Source: Oxalobacteraceae sp. CFBP 8761
GTDB lineage: Bacteria > Pseudomonadota > Gammaproteobacteria > Burkholderiales > Burkholderiaceae_D
DNA: 64,000 bases
Direction: 5' to 3'
Assembly (NCBI GenBank): GCA_014841595.1
Contig: JACYUE010000001.1
Span: 1,724,996-1,788,995, forward strand
Positions 27,142 through 35,671 of the stretch are shown here, piece by piece; position 1 is the stretch's first letter; each line of letters starts with the position of its first letter. The position numbers and the translations under genes were made by a program. The notes under the pieces were generated by a model. That model was not told where the DNA came from. It was given only the letters and a program-made list of their open reading frames with translations, and made no database searches.

Positions 27142-28974
27142 ATGCCATTGACCCGCCAGCGCAGCACGCGCGCCATCATCGCCGCCCTGTTTGTTCCCGC
27201 CATGCTTGCCGGGGTGGCCTTGCCGGCAGCAGCCGCGCCAGCATCCGTCGCGCAGGCCAGCGCGAGCAAACCGGACGCCGCGTTCAACGTCTGGGCCGAC
27301 CGCTTCGCCGAAGACTGGGTGCGCCTGTCGCCACAGACGGCCACGTCGACCCAGTACTTCAGCGGTGCCGAGCAGGCGCGCCTGGATCGCGAACTGACGC
27401 CGTTGACCGCCGCGCATCGCCAGAAAGCCGTGGCGCTGGCCCGCGAAGGCCTCAAGCGCCTCGATGGCTTCAACGCTGCCCCGCTGGACGCGACCCAGAA
27501 GATCTCGGCATCGGTGATGCGCTGGTCGCTGGAAAACGTGATCGCGAACGAGCCGTTCGAAGACTACAACTTCGTGTTCTCGCAGTTCAGCGGCGTGCAG
27601 AATGGCCTGGTCAACTTCATGACCAACACGCACCCGATGCGCAACAAGCAGGATGTCGACAGCTACCTGGCGCGCCTGGACCAGGTGGGCATGCGCATGG
27701 ACGAAGCGCTGGTGCGCGCACGGGGCGCCGCGGCCAAAAAGCTGATCCCGCCGCGCTTTATCCTCGAGCGCGCGCAGTTCCAGGTCGACCACTTCCTCAA
27801 GCCCTCGGCGGCCGACAACGTGTTCGTGACGTCGCTGACCGAGCGCAGCGCCGAGCTGAAAGACCTGACCCCGGAAGCGCGCAGCGCCGCCATCGCCCGC
27901 GCTACCAGGATCGTCGAGACGAAGGTGCGCCCGGCCTATGCGCGCGTGCAGGCCTTCATGGCCGAGATCCATCCGGCCACCACCGACGTGGCCGGCATCT
28001 CGCGCCTGCCGAACGGCGCTGCCGCGTATGCGCGCGCATTGGAAAACTTCACCAGTACCAAGCTCAGCGCCGACCAGATCCACACGATCGGCTTGCGCGA
28101 AGTGGCGCGCATCGAAGCGGAGATGGACAAGCATCTGAAGTCGCTGGGCCTGAGCGAAGGCGGCATCGAAGCGCGCATGAAGCAGCTCGACGCGCGCTTC
28201 CAGCCGAAGGGCGAGGGCGATCCGCGCCCGGGCATCATCGCCAGCTACAACGAGATGGTGCGCGACGCCGAGCGCCGTAGTGCGCCGCTGTTCAACCTGA
28301 AGCCACGCGCACCGGTGGATGTGCGCCGGGTCCCGCCGATGACCGAGCCGTCGGCCGCCGCCCACTACAGCATGCCGGCGCCGGATGGCACGCGCCCTGG
28401 CATCTTCTGGGTGCCGCTGGTCGGCCCGACGTTCCCGATGATCCGCATGCGCAGCCTGTCGTACCACGAGGCCGTGCCGGGCCACCACTTCCAGCTCGCG
28501 ATCCAGCAGGAGATGAAGGATCTGCCGAAGTTCCGCAGCCAGCGCATCTTCAGCGGCGGCAGTGCGCACTCGGAAGGCTGGGCGCTGTACACCGAGCGCC
28601 TCGCGGTGGAGCAGGGCTGGTATGAAGGCGATGTGCCGGGCCTGCTCGGCGCGCTGGGGTCGGAACTGTTCCGCGCCCGCCGCCTCGTGGCTGACACCGG
28701 CCTGCACACCAAGAACTGGACGCGCCAGCAGGCGATCGATTACGGCATGGGTGTGCAGGAAACCGAGCGCTACATCGTCTGGCCCGGCCAGGCCAATGCC
28801 TACATGATCGGCATGCTGCGTATCCTGGAACTGCGCCAGAAGGCGCAGACCGAACTGGGCGACAAGTTCTCGCTGCCGGCGTTCCATGACCTGGTGCTGG
28901 GCGCCGGGTCGGTGCCGCTGGATGTGCTGGGCAATCTGGTGGACAACTGGATTGCGGGGCAGAAGAAGGCGTGA
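27142..28974 (+). CDS. Secreted DUF885 family metallopeptidase-like protein
   Basis: A 610-residue exported protein of the DUF885 family, related to gluzincin/carboxypeptidase metalloproteases. A signal peptide of about 32 residues ends in PAAAAP. The zinc-site signature HEAVPGHH begins at residue 442, followed by the distal glutamate segment AHSEGWALYTE about 40 residues later, the expected spacing for an HExxxxHH-type site. The mature protein is therefore probably a periplasmic peptidase; the substrate is unknown. The ATG follows AAGGAAG by about six bases. A strong intrinsic terminator stands 50 bases after the stop. Confidence 0.88.
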   Translation: MPLTRQRSTRAIIAALFVPAMLAGVALPAAAAPASVAQASASKPDAAFNVWADRFAEDWVRLSPQTATSTQYFSGAEQARLDRELTPLTAAHRQKAVALAREGLKRLDGFNAAPLDATQKISASVMRWSLENVIANEPFEDYNFVFSQFSGVQNGLVNFMTNTHPMRNKQDVDSYLARLDQVGMRMDEALVRARGAAAKKLIPPRFILERAQFQVDHFLKPSAADNVFVTSLTERSAELKDLTPEARSAAIARATRIVETKVRPAYARVQAFMAEIHPATTDVAGISRLPNGAAAYARALENFTSTKLSADQIHTIGLREVARIEAEMDKHLKSLGLSEGGIEARMKQLDARFQPKGEGDPRPGIIASYNEMVRDAERRSAPLFNLKPRAPVDVRRVPPMTEPSAAAHYSMPAPDGTRPGIFWVPLVGPTFPMIRMRSLSYHEAVPGHHFQLAIQQEMKDLPKFRSQRIFSGGSAHSEGWALYTERLAVEQGWYEGDVPGLLGALGSELFRARRLVADTGLHTKNWTRQQAIDYGMGVQETERYIVWPGQANAYMIGMLRILELRQKAQTELGDKFSLPAFHDLVLGAGSVPLDVLGNLVDNWIAGQKKA

Positions 28975-29024
28975 TGGCGGGCGCAGGACGTTAGCGCGTT
29001 TTTCGCAGAGCCGGTGAGATGATG

Positions 29025-29063
29025 ACATCCCCGCGCAGGCCTGGCCTGCGCGGGGATGTTTTT
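29025..29063 (+). terminator. Intrinsic terminator of the DUF885 gene
   Basis: A perfect 16-bp stem (ACATCCCCGCGCAGGC with its complement) closes on a three-base CTG loop and is followed by a run of five T. It is oriented for plus-strand transcription. The last bases overlap the stop codon of the convergent minus-strand gene. Confidence 0.92.
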
Positions 29064-29433
29064 ATAAAGCGCGCATGGCCGCTGGGATGTGGTCCGACCC
29101 GCAATTCTGCAGCGGGACGTGACGCGCATCCACTGGACCGAACCAGTCGTACACGCTGGCGAAGCCGCCAGTGCGAAGGACCCACGCCTTCTTTGTTTTG
29201 GTGTTCATGACGATCGTGTGGCGAAAGCCATCCGCCACCTTGCTGTTGTCCCGGACCGCAACCCGAATGAATGATCCGGAATCCGTCATGTCCGGCGCTG
29301 TCGCTGCTGGAATCGGCGTTTCAAAACCTGAGAACGAGATGCCATAACGGGTTGATAACGCCTCGGACAAGGGGCATGCAGCAGCCTGAAATGAACACAG
29401 GATGAGCGCAGCGGCGACAGCAAGATGTTTCAT
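29062..29433 (-). CDS. Hypothetical exported protein with signal peptide
   Basis: A 123-residue protein with a clear Sec signal (MKHLAVAAALILCSFQAAAC). A lipoprotein site is less likely because the residues before the Cys are AAA and no typical lipobox Leu stands at -3. The mature part contains three further segments of moderate conservation character (RYGISFSGFETP, DNSKVADGFRHTIVMNTKTK, WFGPVDARHVPLQNC) and two Cys that could form a disulfide. I do not recognise the family. Its start overlaps the stop of the upstream membrane gene in ATGA, so the two are translationally coupled. Confidence 0.65.
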   Translation of the reverse strand: MKHLAVAAALILCSFQAAACPLSEALSTRYGISFSGFETPIPAATAPDMTDSGSFIRVAVRDNSKVADGFRHTIVMNTKTKKAWVLRTGGFASVYDWFGPVDARHVPLQNCGSDHIPAAMRAL

Positions 29434-29810
29434 GGATTGGTTCGTGGTGGTTTCGGGATGACTGCGTTGGGCGACCTGAAGTTTAGCGCAATCCAGGCGA
29501 GCAATGCGCCAATCCAGACGCATAAAATTGGCTCTGCAATCATTTGCAGTCCGGTGGATAAAGCGTGTGGTCCCGGAAGGCCAATTGCTGAGCTGAGCGC
29601 GATGACCGGCAAGCAGAAGATGGGCACCAGTCGACACTGCGGTCGCCCCAAGAGCCTCAGTGGACTGAATAGAAGAATCGCATAGACGATTAACTTGCAC
29701 CAGATGATCAGTCTCGACGAGGCTGTCCCGCCGAAGAGGAAATACGGAAGCATGGTGAACATTCCCAAAACGAATGCAGCAATGTACCCAAGCCATGAGC
29801 GTGCACGCAT
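29430..29810 (-). CDS. Hypothetical membrane protein coupled to the exported protein
   Basis: A 126-residue protein with four predicted hydrophobic segments (about 5-25, 32-50, 62-80 and 90-110) and a polar, proline-rich C-terminal tail (IPKPPRTNP). No recognised domain. Its stop overlaps the start of the downstream exported-protein gene. Together they form a small two-gene unit of unknown function in a patch that lacks conserved housekeeping genes. Confidence 0.6.
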   Translation of the reverse strand: MRARSWLGYIAAFVLGMFTMLPYFLFGGTASSRLIIWCKLIVYAILLFSPLRLLGRPQCRLVPIFCLPVIALSSAIGLPGPHALSTGLQMIAEPILCVWIGALLAWIALNFRSPNAVIPKPPRTNP

Positions 29811-29959
29811 AGTTATCTTTCAGGGAGCGCAATAAGTACTGCTGGCCAAATCCGGCCGATCGCGTCACCTTAGCAGACTGCCCGGCCATAAACCCGCTGG
29901 CTGTCCCGACTGGCAGGAATTAACCCGAAGCGGGTAGTGCGACATGACGTCAAGCCGCG

Positions 29960-30421
29960 TTAGGCATGTTGCTTGCGTACCTGGACTGGGCCCATTGGGG
30001 CAGGCCAAAGCTGGAGGTGGTATTGGTCCCTGCCCGCAAGCCCATTGGCAAAGACAGAGTCAAGCCCTTCAAAGCTGGCACGGACACGATACGACCCCGT
30101 GGGTATGTTGATGCGCACTGCGTCTGGAAAATAATCCGTGCAGCCTACCGCGACGATCGTTCCGCTTTCGACTGCGATGGAGCATTCGACAACGTGATCA
30201 AACTTGTCCGCATCGAGTAAAGGCGCATGCTCCAACACGGCGATCGTGACGGGTACGTCGCTGTTGCTGACCGTGCCGATTCCGACGGTACCTGGAGCAA
30301 CCGCCAGCAGACGTTCGATAGCAGTATCCGTCCAGGCGTCAGAGAGATTGCTGTCGACTTCCTCGTCCTGAATGTAGAACTGGTGGTAATCGGCGAATAA
30401 AGTCAGCTTGTAATATGGCAT
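29960..30421 (-). CDS. ComJ-like (nuclease-inhibitor family) protein
   Basis: A 153-residue soluble, acidic protein. The order YHQF, WTDTAIERL, GTVGIGTVS, IAVESGTI and IPTGSYRVRASFEGL follows the pattern I recall for ComJ/Nin, the Bacillus inhibitor of the NucA nuclease. ComJ-like proteins also occur as immunity proteins in bacterial toxin systems. No nuclease or toxin gene is adjacent, so this may be an orphan immunity gene or a domain reused for another task. The ATG at 30421 has AAGG six bases upstream; a TTG at 30436 would add five residues. The resemblance is by eye and needs a profile search. Confidence 0.55.
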   Translation of the reverse strand: MPYYKLTLFADYHQFYIQDEEVDSNLSDAWTDTAIERLLAVAPGTVGIGTVSNSDVPVTIAVLEHAPLLDADKFDHVVECSIAVESGTIVAVGCTDYFPDAVRINIPTGSYRVRASFEGLDSVFANGLAGRDQYHLQLWPAPMGPVQVRKQHA

Positions 30422-30941
30422 CGGCACCTTGCTCAATTTCTGTTACCAATTAATCGCGACAACGTCAGGGCCTGTCTTTTTGGAGCGAATCGCATGTACA
30501 CCGGCGAGTACGACGATGAGCAGCTCAGGCAGCGCCCGCCCCGTCGTTTGCCTCAGTGGTTTGTGAGCGATAGTTGGGCTGCCAGAGCGATATGCTGGTC
30601 CGGCATGATTGCCTGTGTGCGGATCGGAGCGTGTCTGCCGGATGTTATCAGCTGCATGGGCCGTTGACATGCTCGCCTTGTCACGACCCTTGCCTGAAGT
30701 ATGTCTGTCTCTGACGCAGGAAATGATCTCGATACCCGGGTAGTCGGTACCCGGGTAGTCGGGACTGGCGGCGACGAGCCATCCCGGTACCGGGCAAAAC
30801 GCCATTGGAAGTAGCCGACGCTACCACAGAGGTCGTCTGTGAAAGATCAGACCTGTCCCCGGCTGTACACCTCGCTGGGCGCCACGCTCGGCCTCCTGCC
30901 TGATTGCCACAACAATGCGGAGTCTTGCGGCACGCCCGGCA
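30422..30941. other. 520-bp stretch without a convincing gene
   Basis: No open frame here has a Shine-Dalgarno and protein-like composition. A 120-codon minus-strand frame (30443-30805) exists, but it lacks a ribosome site and has an odd composition (YPGTDYPG repeat). The stretch contains two tandem 15-bp units at 30733-30762. It may be decayed sequence or untranslated DNA between accessory genes. Confidence 0.5.
30733..30762. repeat. Two tandem copies of a 15-bp unit with palindromic core
   Basis: TACCCGGGTAGTCGG occurs twice head to tail (30733-30747 and 30748-30762). Each copy begins with the perfect palindrome TACCCGGGTA. A similar CCCGGTACCGGG element follows near 30783. Confidence 0.8.
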
Positions 30942-31319
30942 TCAAGACCGCCAGGGAAGTTCAATTGCAGTGCCGTCTGGAAGGCAAGCAAGCACTGGAG
31001 ACATCGAAAATACGGCAACGAACTGCAGGTCATCCAGGCCGGTATTGATGATCTGGTGCTCGACATTGGCAGGAATGACGACTGTCATGTCGCGAGAAAA
31101 CCGTTCTACTTTCTCCCCCAAACGCAATTCTCCGGTACCGCTGCTGCAAATCACCACCTCCTCGCAATCGTGCCGATGTGGCGGCGTGGCACCACCAGGC
31201 GCAACCGATTGCTGCCATACCGACAGCTTGCTCAATCCGTCCTCATGGCCGGCGAGGGTGACATGGGAAATACCCGGAATGGCGCTGGGCAGAGGCTGTT
31301 GGTTGGAAATCACATGCAT
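30942..31319 (-). CDS. Small cupin-domain protein
   Basis: A 125-residue single-domain cupin. Motif 1 is visible as PPHRHDCEEVVICSSGTGEL (metal-binding His-x-His and Glu), and motif 2 as PANVEHQIINTG with the second His. The beta-barrel probably binds a divalent metal; an enzymatic or sensory role cannot be assigned. GAGGAG lies seven bases before the ATG. It is divergent from a LysR gene across 139 bases, so that regulator is the likely controller of its expression. Confidence 0.85.
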   Translation of the reverse strand: MHVISNQQPLPSAIPGISHVTLAGHEDGLSKLSVWQQSVAPGGATPPHRHDCEEVVICSSGTGELRLGEKVERFSRDMTVVIPANVEHQIINTGLDDLQFVAVFSMSPVLACLPDGTAIELPWRS

Positions 31320-31458
31320 GGCTGCTCTCCTCTTGTGGAGCCATCGGGTGACGGCGTAAATACAGTATCGGCGACTCTGGATCGTTTTAAAAGACGCGTC
31401 GATTGACTAATATTGACGAAGATTTTTCTTCAATCTTTCCAGTCAGAGCGAGGGCATC

Positions 31459-32364
31459 ATGAGCGGATTCGGTCGTTTCATTGCTTTCTCGTGCGCCGCA
31501 CGCCATGGCAGCTTTGCCCAGGCGGGCAGGGAACTGGCGCTGACACCTTCCACTGTCGCCAAACGGATCAGCAGTCTGGAGAGTGAACTCGGCGTCAAGC
31601 TGTTCCACCGGACCACGCGCCAGGTCCAGCTCACCGCCGACGGCGAGGTGTTGCATGCCCGCTGCGAGAAGATACTGGCCGATATCGGCGAGCTCGAAGA
31701 CTTGGCGGCGAGTTCAATCGCTGAACCGCGCGGCGACTTGAGAATCAGCCTTCCCATCACCTACGGCAAGCAGATGGTCATGCCTGTCCTGGCACGCATG
31801 CTGCGTGAGCACCCTGGGCTGCGTGCCGACGTACGCCTGTCAGACCAGCAGTGCGACCTGATTCGGGAGGGCCTGGATGCAGCAGTGCGGATCATGCCCC
31901 TCGACGATTCAAGGCTGACGTGTCGACAAGTGGACGAACAGCGCCTGACGCTGTGTGCCAGCGCTGCCTACCTGGAGCGTCGCGGCTTGCCGGCGCATCC
32001 CGACCAGTTGCCAGAACATGATTTTGTCGTCTTCCGCAACCCAACGTCGGGTCGGCAACGGCCTGTGCAACTCCAGCTCGACGGAACGATGATCAACCTG
32101 TATCCGCCTTACCGCGTCATCCTCGACGACGGCGAAGCCCTGGTGCAGGCCGCATGCCTTGGTGCAGGGCTGACCCAGGTGCCCGATTACATGGCAGCGG
32201 AAGAATTGATGCGCGGTGATCTGGTCGAGGTGCTGCCAGAGTTCAGGCCGTTCCCGATGCCGGTCAGTGTGGTTTGGCCTGGCAACAGGCTCATGCCGTC
32301 ACGACTGCGGCTCTTCATCGATGCGCTGGCCGCGCATTGCCGGAACGCCCGGCTCAAACCGTAG
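31459..32364 (+). CDS. LysR-family regulator divergent from the cupin gene
   Basis: A 301-residue LysR regulator of the DsdC/AaeR-like group. The helix-turn-helix lies in residues 5-60 (GSFAQAGRELALTPSTVAKRIS), and the effector domain follows with RGDLRISLPITYG and the FVVFRNPTSGR segment. GCGAGGG precedes the ATG. LysR genes commonly control the divergent neighbour, here the cupin gene. The shared region contains ATTGACGAAGA...TCTTCAAT, an imperfect inverted repeat that could be the binding site. The effector is unknown. Confidence 0.88.
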   Translation: MSGFGRFIAFSCAARHGSFAQAGRELALTPSTVAKRISSLESELGVKLFHRTTRQVQLTADGEVLHARCEKILADIGELEDLAASSIAEPRGDLRISLPITYGKQMVMPVLARMLREHPGLRADVRLSDQQCDLIREGLDAAVRIMPLDDSRLTCRQVDEQRLTLCASAAYLERRGLPAHPDQLPEHDFVVFRNPTSGRQRPVQLQLDGTMINLYPPYRVILDDGEALVQAACLGAGLTQVPDYMAAEELMRGDLVEVLPEFRPFPMPVSVVWPGNRLMPSRLRLFIDALAAHCRNARLKP

Positions 32365-32417
32365 ACCCTGGAATACAAGGGGTGACTCAACTCACATTGG
32401 TGTCGTACGAATGCAAA

Positions 32418-32432
32418 TGATAATGATTATCG
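32418..32432. promoter_or_regulatory. Fur box before the siderophore receptor gene
   Basis: TGATAATGATTATCG matches the 7-1-7 Fur consensus TGATAATnATTATCA at 14 of 15 positions and sits 84 bases before the receptor start. Iron repression of the receptor is therefore expected. Confidence 0.88.
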
Positions 32433-32515
32433 TTTACATGTCCTTACATTCCCGTTAGAATCATTGTTTTTCAAGCAGTGTTTCCACCCACTTACACCGA
32501 AGAGACCGCCTCGCC

Positions 32516-34783
32516 ATGAAAGCAATAACAAGCCGCAAGCATTCGTCCACCCGCAACCAGGTCATGCGCACTGCGCTGGCCGCTGTCCTGCTGCCGCTCG
32601 GCGCGCAGGCTGCCGGCATCGATGCAGCGGCCCCCGTCGACGTCGTTCCGGAAACCAAGGTCGAGATCGTCGGCAAGTACGAAAACGCGTTCCGCGCCGA
32701 GCAGGCGTCGTCGCCCAAGTACACCGAGCGCCTGGTCGATACTGCGCAGACGCTCCAGGTCATCAAGAAAGAACTGTTCGAGCAGCAGGGCGCCCTGACA
32801 CTCACCGAAGCGCTGCGCAACACGCCAGGCGTTGGCGCGTTCTTCCTGGGCGAGAACGGGAATACCACCACCGGCGATGCGATCTTCATGCGCGGCTTCG
32901 ATACGTCGAGCTCCATTTTCGTTGACGGCGTGCGCGACATCGGTTCCATCTCGCGCGACGTCTTCAACCTCGAACAGATCGAAGTGCTCAAGGGCCCGGC
33001 GGGTACCGACAACGGGCGCGGCTCGCCGACCGGCTCGGTCAACCTGGTGTCGAAGAAGGCGAGCATGACGGATGCCATGTCCACCGCGATTACCGGCGGC
33101 AGCGGCTCGCAAAAGCGCGTCACGGCCGACGTCAACAAAGTGCTGAACGAAGAGCGCGGCATCGCGCTGCGCCTGAACGTGCTGGCCCAGGACGCAGGAA
33201 GCGCCTCGCGCGACGTGGTCGAGAACAAGCGCTGGGCAATCGCGCCGAGCATCGGCTTTGGCCTGAACGGCGCCACGCGCGTGCATCTGGACTACCTGCA
33301 CGTCGACCAGAACAACATCCCTGACGGTGGCGTTTATGTCATCGGCCTGCCTGGCTACACGAGCCCGGACCGCACCCGGCCTTTCGTCACCGACGGCAAG
33401 AAGGTCGATCCGAAGAATTTCTATGGTTCGACCGGCGACTACGACGACGTGAAGGCCGACATGGCCACGGTGCGCATCGAGCATGACTTCTCGCCGACGA
33501 TGAAGCTGCAGAACACGAGCCGCTACGGCAAGACGTCGCAGGACTACTTGCTCAGTGCATTCCTGACCAGCGCCGCCAACCTGGGCACCCCGAACCCGGC
33601 CGACCCGAACACGTGGACGCTGGCGCGCAGCATCCGCACCGGCAAGGATCAGGAAAATAAAATCCTGACCAACGTGACGACGCTGACGTCGCAGTTCGAC
33701 ACCGGCGCGGTCAAGCACACGCTGGTGAGCGGTCTGGAATTGACCAGCGAGCGCCAGACCACCTGGGGCCTGACTGGCCTGGGCACGCTGCCGGCCGCGA
33801 ACATCTACAACCCGAACCCGAACGATGCGCCGACCACGCCCGTGAACGTGCGCCGCACCGGCGCCTATAACGAAGGCGAGGTCGATACCCAGAGCCTGTA
33901 CGTGTTCGATACCGCCAAGATCGGCGAGCGCTGGATCATCAACGGCGGCGTGCGGGTCGATCATTTCCGCGCTGACTACTCGACCGTGGCGCTGACCAAT
34001 AACGTGCTCGTGCCGAACCGCTTCAAGGTCGGCGACAACCTGGTCAACGGCAAGCTGTCGGCCCTGTACAAGCCGACCGCGAACAGCAGCGTGTATGCGA
34101 TGGTGGCCAGCTCGAAGCAGCCGCCGGGCGGCAACTTCACCGTCTCGGGCAATGCCAACAGCGCGCAGAATCCGATCTACGATCCGCAGGAGTCGACGAC
34201 CACCGAATTTGGCGGCAAGCTCGATCTTCTCAAGTCCAAGCTGTCGCTGTCGGGCGCGCTGTTCCGCACCGATGTCAAGAACGAGGTCGAGCAGGATCCG
34301 GTCAACCTGCAGTACTACCAGACGGGCGAGAAGCGCGTGCAGGGCATCGAGCTGGGCGCAACGGGCGAACTGGCACCGCACTGGCTCGTCAGCGCCGGCT
34401 ACGTCTACATGGACACCAGCGTGGAAGCGGGCCGCAACGTGACCGCCTCGGGCGAGAACAGCCTGACCTACACGCCGAAGCAATCGTTCACCGCCTGGAC
34501 CTCGTATGACCTGCCATGGGGCTTGCGCATCGGCGGCGGGGCGCGCTTCTCGGACAAGCTCAAACGCGGCACCGACGGCGCCATCGGCACCCCGGCCTAC
34601 ACCGATTCGTACTGGGTGGTCGATGCGATGCTGGGTTACCGCTTGACGAAGAACATCGACCTGCGCCTGAACGTCTACAACCTGACCGACGAAAAATACG
34701 TCGTCGCGATCAACAAGAGCGGCTACCGCTACACGCCCGGCGTGGCGCGTTCGGCCAGCCTGACGGCCAATATCGGGTTTTAA
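32516..34783 (+). CDS. fiu: Fiu-type TonB-dependent catecholate siderophore receptor
   Basis: A 755-residue outer-membrane receptor for ferric catecholates. A signal peptide ends near GAQA (residue 32). The plug shows DTAQTLQVIKKEL, TPGVGAFFLGENG, TGDAIFMRGFDTS and EVLKGPAGTDNGRGSPTGSV, and the barrel later has QPPGGNF and the C-terminal NKSGYRYTPGVARSASL ending in Phe. These follow E. coli Fiu closely along the whole length. A strong Fur box lies upstream. The iron hydroxylase that often follows (PiuC/YbiX) is not here, and no siderophore synthesis genes are visible, so uptake of foreign siderophores is likely. Confidence 0.93.
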   Translation: MKAITSRKHSSTRNQVMRTALAAVLLPLGAQAAGIDAAAPVDVVPETKVEIVGKYENAFRAEQASSPKYTERLVDTAQTLQVIKKELFEQQGALTLTEALRNTPGVGAFFLGENGNTTTGDAIFMRGFDTSSSIFVDGVRDIGSISRDVFNLEQIEVLKGPAGTDNGRGSPTGSVNLVSKKASMTDAMSTAITGGSGSQKRVTADVNKVLNEERGIALRLNVLAQDAGSASRDVVENKRWAIAPSIGFGLNGATRVHLDYLHVDQNNIPDGGVYVIGLPGYTSPDRTRPFVTDGKKVDPKNFYGSTGDYDDVKADMATVRIEHDFSPTMKLQNTSRYGKTSQDYLLSAFLTSAANLGTPNPADPNTWTLARSIRTGKDQENKILTNVTTLTSQFDTGAVKHTLVSGLELTSERQTTWGLTGLGTLPAANIYNPNPNDAPTTPVNVRRTGAYNEGEVDTQSLYVFDTAKIGERWIINGGVRVDHFRADYSTVALTNNVLVPNRFKVGDNLVNGKLSALYKPTANSSVYAMVASSKQPPGGNFTVSGNANSAQNPIYDPQESTTTEFGGKLDLLKSKLSLSGALFRTDVKNEVEQDPVNLQYYQTGEKRVQGIELGATGELAPHWLVSAGYVYMDTSVEAGRNVTASGENSLTYTPKQSFTAWTSYDLPWGLRIGGGARFSDKLKRGTDGAIGTPAYTDSYWVVDAMLGYRLTKNIDLRLNVYNLTDEKYVVAINKSGYRYTPGVARSASLTANIGF

Positions 34784-34798
34784 AACCCTTGCGTTGCG

Positions 34799-34834
34799 GG
34801 CCGGCGAAGAGCGCTTGCGCTATACTCGCCGGCC
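34799..34834. promoter_or_regulatory. Inverted repeat with TATACT -10 abutting a start codon
   Basis: GGCCGGCGA and TCGCCGGCC bracket AGAGCGCTTGCGCTATAC directly before the ATG of the phosphoesterase gene. TATACT at 34821-34826 would start transcription at about 34833, giving a nearly leaderless mRNA. No Shine-Dalgarno is present between it and the ATG. Confidence 0.5.
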
Positions 34835-35671
34835 ATGCGCATACAGCTTTTTTCCGACCTTCACCTCGAACGGTACCCCGACTTCCAGCCGCAGATCCTT
34901 CCCGGCACGGATGTCGTGGTGCTGGCCGGCGACATCGGCTCGTACCAACCCGGCTCGCGCCTGCTCACGCAGGACTTCGGGCTGGAACGTTTCTCACCGC
35001 TCCTGGTGCCTGCCCTGGCGCAGGCACAGGTCCTGTTCATCCCCGGTAACCACGAATTCGACGCGCTCGACTACGACGCTACCTACGCGCGACTGCAGGA
35101 AACCTGCGCGCGCCTGGGCATTACCTGGCTGGATCGCGAAATCGTCACGATCGATGGCGTGCGTTTCATCGGCACCACGCTGTGGAGCGACTTCGATGCG
35201 CTGGTGGAAGAGGGCGCGCCGCTGACCAAGCAGCTGCAGCAGCGCACCAAGGCCTTCCGCGCCGCGAACTACTACCTGAGCAAGAACACGACCATCAAGG
35301 ATGGCGAGCCGGTACTGGCCGAAGGCATCCGCGCGCTGGCGCTCGATTGCCAGGCCTGGCTGCGCGCGGCGCTGGCCACGCCGTTCGAGGGCAAGACGGT
35401 CGTGGTCACGCATTTCGCCCCGAGCCTCGAAAGTGCCGACCCGCGCTACGGCAAGACGCCCGGCACGGCCGGCTTCTGCAATTCGCTCGATGAGCTGTTC
35501 AAGCGCGCGCAGGTATGGATGCATGGCCACCTGCACTGCGCGAACGACTACGTGGTCGAGGGCCGCGATGGCCCGCTGTCGTGGGGCTGCCGCGTCGTGG
35601 CCAATCCGCTCGGGTATCTGAGCAAGGGCGAGCAGGAAGGGTATCGCCCCGCGCTGGTGATCGAGCTGTAA
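34835..35671 (+). CDS. Calcineurin-like metallophosphoesterase
   Basis: A 278-residue cytoplasmic metallophosphoesterase. The metal-binding motifs appear in order: SDLHLE (residues 7-12), LAGDIGS (about 30), PGNHEFD (about 68), THFAP (about 190) and HGHLH (about 228). The substrate could be a phosphodiester, nucleotide or protein phosphate; nothing in the context narrows it. The gene follows the siderophore receptor after 51 bases, in which a hairpin with an embedded -10 element lies immediately before the ATG and no ribosome site is seen. Its stop directly abuts that of the convergent penicillin-binding protein gene. Confidence 0.9.
   Translation: MRIQLFSDLHLERYPDFQPQILPGTDVVVLAGDIGSYQPGSRLLTQDFGLERFSPLLVPALAQAQVLFIPGNHEFDALDYDATYARLQETCARLGITWLDREIVTIDGVRFIGTTLWSDFDALVEEGAPLTKQLQQRTKAFRAANYYLSKNTTIKDGEPVLAEGIRALALDCQAWLRAALATPFEGKTVVVTHFAPSLESADPRYGKTPGTAGFCNSLDELFKRAQVWMHGHLHCANDYVVEGRDGPLSWGCRVVANPLGYLSKGEQEGYRPALVIEL

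Noticed and set aside
30443-30805. A 120-codon minus-strand frame
   Set aside because: It has no ribosome site and no recognisable fold, and it includes a direct translation of the tandem DNA repeat (YPGTDYPG).
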